Assembly: GCA_017451685.1 (NCBI GenBank)
Contig: JAFTNV010000023.1
Span: forward strand, 1 to 33,582
Direction of reading: 5' to 3'
Source: Alistipes sp.
GTDB taxonomy: Bacteria > Bacteroidota > Bacteroidia > Bacteroidales > Rikenellaceae
Length of the DNA stretch: 33,582 nt
The notes below the pieces were generated by a model, which ran no database searches, was not told the origin of the DNA, and worked only from the letters and a program-made list of their open reading frames with translations. Below are positions 15,728 through 24,602 of the stretch, piece by piece (position 1 is the stretch's first letter; the number at the start of each line of letters is the position of its first letter). The translations under genes and the position numbers were made by a program.

Positions 15728-18700
15728 CTAAAATGCCACCTTAAGGCCGAGCTGCATGTGCCAGCGCGAGGCGATGTCGTTGGTGGTGTACTCCGCGCCA
15801 TTAAACTTGTATACAGGGCGGTAGCCTCCGTCAACTTCCTTGAGCTCGGTGATTGTCACGGGCGACAGCGCCCAGTTCGATGTGCGATGCACAAGACCCC
15901 ACGAGCGCGATATGAGGTTCGAGAGGTTGAGTATGTCGAGCGACAGCTCTATATGTCGGCTGCTATGCTTCGAGAAGTAGAACGACTGCGCCACGTGTAG
16001 GTCTAAGCGGTGCACGAAGGGCAGCGAGTGCGAGTTACGCTCGGCAAATGCGCCACGATGTGTGCTGAGGTACTTGTCCGCCTTGATGTAGTCGTTGAAT
16101 GCGGCTGCCGATGTGTCGTCGGCCCATAGCATCGTTGCCATCTCAGCCTCCGTGGGGATGTAAATCAGCGAGTTGCCGCGATACGTGTCGCCATTGGCAT
16201 CCACCTTGCCGCGGGCATACGTGAGCGAGTAGTGCTCGCCCGAGTAGCCGTTGTATAGTAGCATTACGTTTGTGCCAAAGAGACCATAGCGACGCGAATA
16301 TGAGAGTGATGCCACGACCTTATGCGGGAACTCGTATATCGAGCTGCTGAGTGCCGGAGAGTTGCTATCTACGGCATACGTGCGTCCCCAGTTTGTCGAT
16401 GACTGTGCCGAGAAGCCATCGTTTATGCTGCGTGACTCGGAGTAGGTATATGCTGCCATCGCCTTAAGGCCCGTGAGTGCTCCTAAAAAACTATATTCCA
16501 CGCGTGCCGTAGCGCTCCATGAGTAGCCCTTTGCGGTGTTGCTGAGACGATATACTGCCGAGTAATCCTTCGTCGTTGAGTTGTAGTATGTGGCCGAGGC
16601 ATTGCTCCCTTCACCACCTACATATAGCCTCTCGCCGTGATCCTCGGCAACGAGATTTTCGATATATATGTTGTTTATGCCCTTGGTGTAGTCGGCATCA
16701 AGACCGATAACCAACGGGTAGAGGTCGAACTTGGCACCCATGGCCGCGCGGAATACCTGTGGGTAGCGGAAGTCGGTCGTTACCAAGTCGATAGATGGGT
16801 TACTCTTGATGCCTACGCTCTCGGGATTTAGGCTAAACGATGGTGTCTCCTCGGGGTTTGTTACGGTAACGCCCACCGAGCGCATGCCGGTATTCTGGTA
16901 GCAGTTCGAGAGCCACACGAAGGGTATGCTTCCGGTGTAGATGCCGGCGCTACCGCGTAGCGTGATGATGCCACGCTGCCACTCGATGCCTACGCGCGGT
17001 GAGAGGAGTATCTGCGCACGAGGAACGTCACCTGTGAGCGTGCCAAATTTGGCGAAATAACCACTATTGAACTCGTCGTTTGCTACGGGCGTATCGAAGA
17101 GCACGGGGATATCCATGCGTAGGCCGTATGTCAGGCGTAGCTCGCGGTTTAGAGCCACCTCGTCCTGTGCGTAGAGGGCGAAGCGTCCCGTGGTCATCGG
17201 TGGGTTCTTCTCGCCCGTGGCGAAGTAGCCGTAGGCATACTGCGTAGCGCGGTCGGCGAGGAAGTCGTCCATCGAGGCATAGGTGTACGTGCCGCGGGCG
17301 TTGGCCATGTATAGGTTGTCGGCACGGTATATCTCGTTCGATGTGCCCACGGTGATGTTATGCTTGCCGCGGTTGATGGTCACATCGTCGCCAAAGATAA
17401 AGACATCCTGATAGAGCATATTACGCCCCGAGTAGGGGTTTGTACCTATCGTTGCGCTTCCCGTGCCACGCTCACCAAGGCCGTTGATGATTACGGCAGG
17501 GAGGCTCTCCTCCGTGGTGCGACCATCCTGAAGGCGTGTGTAACCTACACGCAACGAGTTGGTTATATGGTCATTATCTCGGTATGGCCACGATGAGTTG
17601 AGCTCCGCAACGACTGAGTGTGTGCGGTTGATGTTGGTATACTCCGCGCCCGTGAAGTAGAAGGACTGAGCGGAGTTAGATACCGCATCGGCATCGGCAT
17701 GGAGCATATTGTAGCGCAACGAGAGGTGGTGGTTGTTACTGATGTTCCAATCGATGCGCGCCACGGCCGAGCCGGTAAGCTCCAATACATCGTTCTCGCC
17801 ATAGCCGCCGCCATCATAGCCCGTAAGCTCCTCATAGCGCTTAGATATGGTCTTGGCCTCCTCGAGTGTGAGGGCCGACACGCCACTACCCGGGTAGTTG
17901 GTCGAGGGGGTCATATTGCGGTTGAACTCGCCCGCAGCAAAGAAGAAGAGCTTATCCTTGATGATGGGGCCACCGAGGGTAACACCCACGATATTAGTCA
18001 TCTGCGTAGATAGAGGCTTGCGCTCGGCAATATCCTTGCCCGGCGTTGTGCCCCAGAACTCCTGATTGTTGAAGTAGGTGTATGCCGAGCCGCGAAACTC
18101 GTTGCTGCCGGAGCGTGTGATGGCATTTATGGCACCTCCCGTGAAGCCGCTCTCGCGCACATCGACCGTAGATGTAGAGAGCGATACGGCCTCAAGAGCA
18201 TCTATCGGAATAGGGTTGGCGCGTGTGAGCGAGCCGGTCATGCCCGTCGTGCCCAAGCCGTAGATGTCGGCCGACGACGTGCCGTCGATGGTGAAGGCGT
18301 TGTAGCGTGGGCTCTGACCCGCCAGAACGATGCCACCCGACGAGGGGCTCACGGCCGACGACATAAGGTGTGTGAGGTCAAATATTGCGCGGTCGATAGA
18401 GGGTATCGTCTCAATCTCCACGCGGCTGAACAAATTACCGCCTGCGGGGTGCTGCTGGTCGGCAACGACGACGACATCCTCCACCTCGATGGGCGACTCC
18501 TCGAGTGTCACATCGTAGGTGTGCTCGTTGCTAAGTGCAAGTTGCACATCCTTGATAACTAAGGTTTTATAGCCGATAAAATGAAATGTTATCTCGTATG
18601 GGCCACCCACGCGCATGCCACTAATGGAGTAGTAGCCTTCGCTGTTAGCCGTAGTGCCGTAATGTGTACCCGAGGGGGTGTGCAGTGCTACGACGGTAGC

Positions 18701-18817
18701 ACCAGGAAGAGGGTTGTCGTTGGCGGTCACATAACCACGAATAGTTGCAGTAGTAACCTGTGCTGTCGACACTGCCACGACAAGGAGCAGTGCGACGGTC
18801 AAAAGCAGTCGCTTCAT
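15728..18817 (-). CDS. Oar-like TonB-dependent receptor
   Basis: Starting at the ATG at 18815-18817, the product has 1029 residues, begins MKRLLLTVALLL and is cleaved near STAQ. An upstream in-frame ATG at 18838 would add seven residues before the signal peptide and is less likely. Residues about 20-105 form a carboxypeptidase regulatory-like domain (TIRGYVTANDNPLPGATVV, NSEGYYSISGMRVGGPYEI). A plug domain follows, with GGAINAITRSGSNEFRGSAY typical of Oar-type receptors and GGPIIKDKLFFFAAGEFNR. The rest is the barrel, ending in LGLKVAF with the C-terminal phenylalanine. Such receptors use TonB-ExbBD energy to import or display large ligands, and some Oar proteins take part in protein secretion or adhesion. 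It is monocistronic, divergent from the susC-like gene, and has no SusD partner beside it. Confidence 0.88.
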   Translation of the reverse strand: MKRLLLTVALLLVVAVSTAQVTTATIRGYVTANDNPLPGATVVALHTPSGTHYGTTANSEGYYSISGMRVGGPYEITFHFIGYKTLVIKDVQLALSNEHTYDVTLEESPIEVEDVVVVADQQHPAGGNLFSRVEIETIPSIDRAIFDLTHLMSSAVSPSSGGIVLAGQSPRYNAFTIDGTSSADIYGLGTTGMTGSLTRANPIPIDALEAVSLSTSTVDVRESGFTGGAINAITRSGSNEFRGSAYTYFNNQEFWGTTPGKDIAERKPLSTQMTNIVGVTLGGPIIKDKLFFFAAGEFNRNMTPSTNYPGSGVSALTLEEAKTISKRYEELTGYDGGGYGENDVLELTGSAVARIDWNISNNHHLSLRYNMLHADADAVSNSAQSFYFTGAEYTNINRTHSVVAELNSSWPYRDNDHITNSLRVGYTRLQDGRTTEESLPAVIINGLGERGTGSATIGTNPYSGRNMLYQDVFIFGDDVTINRGKHNITVGTSNEIYRADNLYMANARGTYTYASMDDFLADRATQYAYGYFATGEKNPPMTTGRFALYAQDEVALNRELRLTYGLRMDIPVLFDTPVANDEFNSGYFAKFGTLTGDVPRAQILLSPRVGIEWQRGIITLRGSAGIYTGSIPFVWLSNCYQNTGMRSVGVTVTNPEETPSFSLNPESVGIKSNPSIDLVTTDFRYPQVFRAAMGAKFDLYPLVIGLDADYTKGINNIYIENLVAEDHGERLYVGGEGSNASATYYNSTTKDYSAVYRLSNTAKGYSWSATARVEYSFLGALTGLKAMAAYTYSESRSINDGFSAQSSTNWGRTYAVDSNSPALSSSIYEFPHKVVASLSYSRRYGLFGTNVMLLYNGYSGEHYSLTYARGKVDANGDTYRGNSLIYIPTEAEMATMLWADDTSAAAFNDYIKADKYLSTHRGAFAERNSHSLPFVHRLDLHVAQSFYFSKHSSRHIELSLDILNLSNLISRSWGLVHRTSNWALSPVTITELKEVDGGYRPVYKFNGAEYTTNDIASRWHMQLGLKVAF

Positions 18818-18869
18818 TCTAAAGGGATTTAGGGACACTATTTATGTGTCAGGTTAATGAAAATATTGC

Positions 18870-18898
18870 CAATTTGCAGCACCAATACCTGCAAATTG
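18870..18898 (-). promoter_or_regulatory. Inverted repeat at the predicted 5' end of the Oar-like mRNA
   Basis: CAATTTGCAG (18870-18879) and CTGCAAATTG (18889-18898) are perfect 10-bp inverted repeats separated by nine bases. The predicted transcription start is about 18899, so the transcript would begin almost exactly with this stem-loop. It could equally be an operator overlapping +1. Confidence 0.6.
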
Positions 18899-18903
18899 CG
18901 TCG

Positions 18904-18933
18904 CAAATATATATAAAATTTTTTATGCAACAA
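18904..18933 (-). promoter_or_regulatory. Promoter of the Oar-like receptor gene
   Basis: On the minus strand, TTG (18931-18933, within TTTG) is followed after 19 bases by TATATTTG (18904-18911), a consensus match. The leader is about 80 nt. Confidence 0.75.
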
Positions 18934-19010
18934 ATATTTTTATTTCATATTTTTTTATTCTCGCCACATGCCCTTTTTTGACAATCTTCTTAATGCCGCA
19001 GAATTGAAAT

Positions 19011-19027
19011 TTATGCATACAGCATAA
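19011..19027. promoter_or_regulatory. Possible operator between divergent promoters
   Basis: TTATGC (19011-19016) and GCATAA (19022-19027) form a perfect inverted repeat with a five-base centre, about midway between the two divergent promoters. It could bind a dimeric regulator; no regulator gene lies in the window. The rest of 18934-19181 shows nothing else I can name. Confidence 0.3.
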
Positions 19028-19181
19028 TTATGTGCAAATGGGCGACGTCGCGGCTTGTTTGTTTATTAAATCTGCCATTTGGTTGATGTCCCCAAGATGA
19101 AACAAACGGGCTTATCTCCGCAAGATACATGCCTTAATCGCCTTTTTGGGGGTGATTATCGAAAAAAAAGATAACATATTT

Positions 19182-19211
19182 TTGCTATTTCAATTAATTG
19201 GTTTATCTTTG
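19182..19211 (+). promoter_or_regulatory. Promoter of the SusC/SusD/protease operon
   Basis: TTG (19182-19184, within TTTTTG) is followed after 19 bases by TATCTTTG (19204-19211), a full consensus match. Transcription is predicted to start near 19216. Confidence 0.82.
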
Positions 19212-19216
19212 TGCAT

Positions 19217-19561
19217 TAACTTTACGTATAAAGTGCGGGCTACTACGGATTGAGATGTAAACTATAAGTTTAAGAGTGACGAAAAAGGGTGTTAAAGAGG
19301 TGGCCCGGCAGTGAGAAAAGGGTTGATTGATGGATGGGGGATTGATAGCGAGAAACAAACTGATAGAGTAGTGAAATAACAGAACGGATAAAACGAAAAG
19401 GGCCTCAATGAGGGGGTAACAGAGAAGAGACTTAAAACGAAATAAACGCTTAAAACGAAAAACAATTGGAGAAGAGCCCCGGCGATGGGGCGAATGGAGA
19501 AGGAACCTAAAACGAAAGGAACAGAAAAAACTTTATAACTTTACAAAATTTATTAAAACTA
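19217..19561 (+). promoter_or_regulatory. Long susC leader with 5' palindrome and four TAAAACGAAA motifs
   Basis: About 345 nt separate the promoter from the susC-like ATG. ACTTTA/TAAAGT (19219-19234, four-base loop) would form a stem at the mRNA 5' end. The motif TAAAACGAAA occurs exactly four times: 19389-19398, 19433-19442, 19451-19460 and 19508-19517. Short GC hairpins lie between them: CCTC/GAGG (19403-19413) and GCCCC/GGGGC (19476-19491). The segment is strongly purine-rich. Long leaders controlled by small RNAs or RNA-binding proteins are known for Bacteroides susC genes; here this is inference. Confidence 0.6.
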
Positions 19562-22500
19562 ATGCTTATGGTTAGAAAAGTTGTACTATCAATGGTTGCA
19601 ACTCTGGTCTTGGGATGCTTCGGAGCATTCGCGCAAGGTCAGCGTGTTACCGGTACAGTGACCGATGAGACCGGTACGCCGGTCATCGGAGCAGCGGTTG
19701 TAGTCGAGGGAACATCTCGCGGTACTACTACCGACGTAGCCGGTTGTTATGAGATTGCGGCTCCATCTGACGCAAACTTGGTATTCTCGTACCTCGGTTT
19801 GCAGACTCAGACGGTGGCTGTTGCAGGCCGTTCGAAGGTAGATGTAGTCCTCGCTGCCGACTCAGAGCAGATCGAGGAGGTCATCGTACAGGCGTTCGGT
19901 ACTGCTAAGAAGGAGGCCTTCACCGGTTCGGCTAAGGTCATCAAGTCGGAGGACCTCTTGAAGACACAGTCTTCATCGGCTGCCAGCGCCCTCGTGGGTA
20001 AGGTTGCGGGTCTTCAGACATCTTCGAGCTCAGGTTCACTCGGCTCGGAGCCCTCAATCCGTATCCGTGGTTTCGGTTCTATCAACGCAAATCAGGCCCC
20101 CTTGTGGGTTGTCGACGGTGTGCCTTATGAGGGCGACCTTAATAACCTTAACATGGCCGATATCGAGTCGATGACCGTATTGAAGGATGCTGCATCTAAC
20201 GCTCTCTACGGTGCGCGTGGTGCTAACGGTGTGATCATGGTGACAACGAAGCGCGCTAAGGCAGGTGATGCTCGCGTGACATTCGATGCTAAGTGGGGTG
20301 TCAATACACGCGCGCGTATATTATATGATTATACTCGCGACCCGGGTCAGTACTACGAGATGCACTACAAGGCGTTGTATAACTACTACCTCGACCAGGG
20401 TAACGACTCATCGTCAGCTTACCAGAAGGCTGTAAACAACCTTACATCGAACAACATCGGTGGCTTGGGTTACAATGTATACGATGTTCCTGCAGGTCAG
20501 AACCTTATCGGTACTAACGGCCGCTTGAACCCCAATGCTAAGCTCGGTAAGAAGGTTACGAACGAGAAGACCGGCGAGGAGTACTACCTCACTCCCGATG
20601 ACTGGATGGACGAGTTGTACGACCCCTCATTCCGTCAGGAGTATAACATCAGCATCGCTGGTGCCTCGGAGAAGTCAAGCGTATTCGCATCGTTTGGTTA
20701 CTTGAACAACAACGGTATCACCGACGGTTCGGACATGCAGCGTTGGACTGCACGTCTGCGTGCTGACTACCAGGCAAAGAAGTGGTTGAAGATCGGTGCT
20801 AACATGAACTACACCAACTTCAACTGGAATGGTGCCTCTTCAGCTAACGAGGGTGATGGCACTACGGCCGACGTATTCTCGGCAGCTGCTAACATGGCTC
20901 CTATCTATCCCGTATACGTACGTGATGGTCAGGGTAACATCGTTAAGGATAAGTATGGCTGGCCCTTGTACGATACCGGTGACGGTCGTGACAACGGCGT
21001 GATGCGTCCTAACGGTCAGCAGTCTAACCCCTTGCAGCTTATCTGGTTGAACGAGTCTAACTCTGAGGGTAACGCCTTCGGTGTTAACGGTTTCGCAGAC
21101 TTCATCATCATCCCAGGCTTGAAGCTTACGCTCAACGGCTCGGTGACAATCGACGAGACACGTTCTACATCAATGAGCAACCCCTACTACGGTCAGTTCG
21201 TAACCAACGGTGGTGTTGTAAGTAAGTCACACGGCCGTTCATACTCGCACAACTTGCAGCAGCTCTTGAACTACAACACTACATTCGGTATGGATGACGA
21301 GCACAGCCTCGACCTCTTGCTTGGTCACGAGACTTACTCATGGCGTTCATACAGCTTGGGTGCTGCGAAGTCTAACATCTTCGATACGGACAACAACGAG
21401 CTTGCTGGTGCTATGGTTGATATGAGCTCTGCATCATCATCACGTGGTGAGTACATCAACGAGGGTTACTTCTTCCGTGCACAGTATAACTATGGTGAGC
21501 GTATCTTCGCTTCGGCATCGTTCCGTCGCGATGCATCTACCAACTTCCACCCTGATCACCGTTGGGGTAACTTCTGGTCAGTAGGTGCTGCGTGGATCAT
21601 CAACCGCGAGAACTGGTTCTACGCTCCCGTATTCAGCATGTTGAAGCTTAAGGCTTCTATTGGTTCGCAGGGTAACGACGGTATCGGTTCATACCGCTAC
21701 ACCGACCTCTACAACGTATCTAACGACGGTGCTGGTGGTATCTCTATCGCCTTTGCTCAGAAGGGTAATCCTGACATCACATGGGAGACCAACACCAACC
21801 TTAACGTCGGCGTTGAGTTCGGCTTGTGGCAGGATCGCTTGACCGGTAGCATCGACTTCTTCAACCGTAAGACTACCGACATGTTGTTCTCAGTACCTGT
21901 GGCTCCCTCAATGGGTTACTCGTCATACTATGACAATATCGGTGATATGGTTAACCGTGGTATCGAGATCGAGTTGAGCGCCGACCTTATCCGTACACGC
22001 AACGTGACATGGACATTTGGTCTTAACATGACGCACGTGCGTAATAAGGTACTTATGTTGCCCGACTCGCGTAAGGATCAGGACTTCAATGGTGATGGCG
22101 TAAACGATGGCTTCATCAGCGGCTCACAGATTGTTGCCGAGGGTTATCCTATGTATACATGGTTCTTGCCCGAGTACCGCGGTGTAAGCAGCACGGGTGA
22201 GGCTCAGTGGTACTACAAATATGAGAAGACTGATGCTGAGGGTAATCCTACCGGCGAGTTCGAGGAGGGTGTATCTTCAACATATCAGTACGCATCGCTC
22301 CAGTCATCACGTAAGCTCAAGGGCAGCGCAACGCCTGACCTCTATGGTGGTTTCAACACTACGTTGTTTGCTTACGGCTTCGACTTCTCTATCGCATTTG
22401 ACTACCAGATTGGTGGTTTGGCATACGACTCAGGTTACGCAAGCTACATGTCATCGCCCAGCGGTACATCTGTTGGTAACAACTACCACGTAGACTTGTT

Positions 22501-22825
22501 GAAGGCATGGACTAAGGGCGTGAATGAGGATTCGCAGATTCCTCGTTTCCAGTACGACGATGTTTACTCTTCGGCGACATCTGACCGCTTCCTTACCGAT
22601 GCTTCGTACTTGAATATCTCTAACATCAACTTGGGTTATACCTTCCCTGCAAAGTGGTGGAATGGCAAGATCAACAACCTGCGTGTGTACGTAGCTTGTG
22701 ACAACGTATTCTACTGGTCAAGACGTAAGGGTTTGGATCCTCGTCAGAGCTTCAGCGGTGGTACAACCAATGTTAACTACTCACCTATCCGTACCATTTC
22801 GGGTGGTGTAACCTTGACCTTCTAA
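19562..22825 (+). CDS. SusC/RagA-family TonB-dependent transporter
   Basis: A 1087-residue outer-membrane protein. The signal peptide ends near FAQG. Residues about 28-115 are a carboxypeptidase regulatory-like domain (RVTGTVTDETGTPVIGAAVV, NLVFSYLGLQTQTV). A TonB-box-like EEVIVQAFGTAKKEAFTGS follows, then the plug (SALVGKVAGLQ, SIRIRGFGSINANQAPLWVV, DAASNALYGARGANGVIMVT). The barrel ends in GGVTLTF. In SusCD pairs this protein is the barrel that imports a ligand captured under the SusD lid. An in-frame ATG at 19568 is an alternative start. The gene uses codons such as GGT, CGT, TTG and TCA far more than the upstream half of the window, consistent with strong expression. The susD-like gene follows after 20 bp. 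Confidence 0.95.
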   Translation: MLMVRKVVLSMVATLVLGCFGAFAQGQRVTGTVTDETGTPVIGAAVVVEGTSRGTTTDVAGCYEIAAPSDANLVFSYLGLQTQTVAVAGRSKVDVVLAADSEQIEEVIVQAFGTAKKEAFTGSAKVIKSEDLLKTQSSSAASALVGKVAGLQTSSSSGSLGSEPSIRIRGFGSINANQAPLWVVDGVPYEGDLNNLNMADIESMTVLKDAASNALYGARGANGVIMVTTKRAKAGDARVTFDAKWGVNTRARILYDYTRDPGQYYEMHYKALYNYYLDQGNDSSSAYQKAVNNLTSNNIGGLGYNVYDVPAGQNLIGTNGRLNPNAKLGKKVTNEKTGEEYYLTPDDWMDELYDPSFRQEYNISIAGASEKSSVFASFGYLNNNGITDGSDMQRWTARLRADYQAKKWLKIGANMNYTNFNWNGASSANEGDGTTADVFSAAANMAPIYPVYVRDGQGNIVKDKYGWPLYDTGDGRDNGVMRPNGQQSNPLQLIWLNESNSEGNAFGVNGFADFIIIPGLKLTLNGSVTIDETRSTSMSNPYYGQFVTNGGVVSKSHGRSYSHNLQQLLNYNTTFGMDDEHSLDLLLGHETYSWRSYSLGAAKSNIFDTDNNELAGAMVDMSSASSSRGEYINEGYFFRAQYNYGERIFASASFRRDASTNFHPDHRWGNFWSVGAAWIINRENWFYAPVFSMLKLKASIGSQGNDGIGSYRYTDLYNVSNDGAGGISIAFAQKGNPDITWETNTNLNVGVEFGLWQDRLTGSIDFFNRKTTDMLFSVPVAPSMGYSSYYDNIGDMVNRGIEIELSADLIRTRNVTWTFGLNMTHVRNKVLMLPDSRKDQDFNGDGVNDGFISGSQIVAEGYPMYTWFLPEYRGVSSTGEAQWYYKYEKTDAEGNPTGEFEEGVSSTYQYASLQSSRKLKGSATPDLYGGFNTTLFAYGFDFSIAFDYQIGGLAYDSGYASYMSSPSGTSVGNNYHVDLLKAWTKGVNEDSQIPRFQYDDVYSSATSDRFLTDASYLNISNINLGYTFPAKWWNGKINNLRVYVACDNVFYWSRRKGLDPRQSFSGGTTNVNYSPIRTISGGVTLTF

Positions 22826-22845
22826 CATAAAATACGATTAAGACT

Positions 22846-24564
22846 ATGAAAGTAAATAAGATATTTAAGACTGCCGCCCTTGTACTCTGCTCAGCAGTGT
22901 TGTTCAGCGGCTGTATTAAGGAGGTCCTTCCCAAGGCGGGTTCTATCACCCAGGAGCAGCTCGCCGATAGTGATGCCGGTTTGGGTTATATGATGAAGGC
23001 AATACCTGCATATATGGCTGCAAGCACCGCTATGAGCTACGACCACTCGGACTTTGGCTATCACTCAATAGGTGTATGGATGGATCACCATGCATTGATT
23101 GCATTCCCTTGTACTCGCCCCGACCGTGGTGGTAACCCCTACTACTGCCGTTTCCAGGCTACGAACTACGGTTTCGATATGAGTATGAACGGTGGTTACA
23201 CTCACTACTTGTGGTATAACTACTATCCTTTGATTAAGAAGGCTAACGAGGTTATCGGCGCTGCCGGTGATCAGGAGGACATGATCGAGTATCGTGCTAT
23301 CTCTAAGGCCTTCCGTGCGTTGTTCTACTTGGACTTGGCTCGTTACTACGATCCACTTCCTGCGAAGGCTCCCGAGCTCCCCACGTACGAGGGGGACTTG
23401 GAGAAGGTTAAGGGTTATACTGTGCCTATCGTAACGGAGACTACGGATGAGGAGGCTGCAAAGAACAATCCTCGTGCTACGCGCGAGGAGCTCTTCGAGT
23501 TCATCCTTGCCGACCTTGCTGATGCTGAGGCTATCATGAAGCGCTTCGAGAATGACCCCACAACCGGTAAGCCCGAGTTGGAGGCCGAGGTTTATGGCAC
23601 AACGCCTACTTACCCCGACTTGGCCGTTGTTTACGGTTTGTATGCACGTACTTACCTCTGGTTGGGTGGCTTCGATGATGTAACCTACGAGAACGTACCT
23701 ACGGGTAATGATGCTTACCGTCTTGCTGCCGAGTATGCACGCAAGGCTATCGACACCTCTATGGCTCCTATCATGACGGAGAATGAGTGGACAAACGTCA
23801 CCACAGGCTTCAATACCATTATCCCCTCATGGATGTGGGCAACAACGCTTTCGAGCGATACCGTTCTTAACAACTTGTTCGCCTTCGTAGCGCACATGTG
23901 CCCCGAGGCAACGTATGGCTATGCTCCCTTGGCTTGCCAGGGCGTATCGTCAGGCATGTACGATAAGTTGAATAGTTCGGATTTCCGTAAGAAGCTTATC
24001 GTTGGCCCTAACACTACCTATGAGGAGTTCCAGCCTTACACCTCGATGTCACGTGCTGAGTGGGAGGAGTTGGCTTACCGTGCTCCCTACACTAACTTTA
24101 AGTTCCGTCCTGCTATGGGCGAGCGCGTGGACTACATGACAGCAAATGCTGTTGCATTGCCCATCATGCGTGTTGAGGAGATGTACTTCATCGAAATGGA
24201 GGCTATGGCACACTACGACGATGCTCAGGCTAAGAACCTTCTTGGTCAGTTCATGCAGGGCAATCGTGACAGCCGCTACGGTAGACACGTTATGGCTAAT
24301 GTTGACATTGTTGAGGAGATTATCTTCCAGAAGAGCGTGGAGTTCTGGGGTGAGGGTCTTGTGTTGTTCGATATGAAGCGCCTTAATATGGGCGTTAACA
24401 CCTTGGATCAGAACTACCAGTCAGGTATGTTGTTCAAGACGGAGGGTCGTCTTCCCTGGTGGAATATTCCTATTCCCTCGTCTGAGTCTTCTGTAAATAC
24501 TGCGATTAAAGGCTTCGAGGGTCCCGATCCCTCTTATGGCTACGAGTCACAGGATGCGATTTAA
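22846..24564 (+). CDS. SusD/RagB-family surface lipoprotein
   Basis: A 572-residue lipoprotein (lipobox LFSGC, C23) of the SusD/RagB family, which is alpha-helical with TPR-like repeats and caps the SusC barrel. Family marks include YYPLIKKANEVIGAA, AISKAFRALFYLDLARYYDP (the typical lead-in to the ligand lid), FILADLADAEAIM, and the C-terminal IMRVEEMYFIEMEAMA with EIIFQKSVEFWGEGLVLFDM. Substrate class cannot be read directly. The absence of carbohydrate enzymes and the presence of two surface proteases in the same region favour peptide ligands, as for RagAB of Porphyromonas; this is inference. Confidence 0.95.
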   Translation: MKVNKIFKTAALVLCSAVLFSGCIKEVLPKAGSITQEQLADSDAGLGYMMKAIPAYMAASTAMSYDHSDFGYHSIGVWMDHHALIAFPCTRPDRGGNPYYCRFQATNYGFDMSMNGGYTHYLWYNYYPLIKKANEVIGAAGDQEDMIEYRAISKAFRALFYLDLARYYDPLPAKAPELPTYEGDLEKVKGYTVPIVTETTDEEAAKNNPRATREELFEFILADLADAEAIMKRFENDPTTGKPELEAEVYGTTPTYPDLAVVYGLYARTYLWLGGFDDVTYENVPTGNDAYRLAAEYARKAIDTSMAPIMTENEWTNVTTGFNTIIPSWMWATTLSSDTVLNNLFAFVAHMCPEATYGYAPLACQGVSSGMYDKLNSSDFRKKLIVGPNTTYEEFQPYTSMSRAEWEELAYRAPYTNFKFRPAMGERVDYMTANAVALPIMRVEEMYFIEMEAMAHYDDAQAKNLLGQFMQGNRDSRYGRHVMANVDIVEEIIFQKSVEFWGEGLVLFDMKRLNMGVNTLDQNYQSGMLFKTEGRLPWWNIPIPSSESSVNTAIKGFEGPDPSYGYESQDAI

Positions 24565-24602
24565 TGAGTATGCTATTTGTTAATAGAAAATAAGATACTA
24601 CT

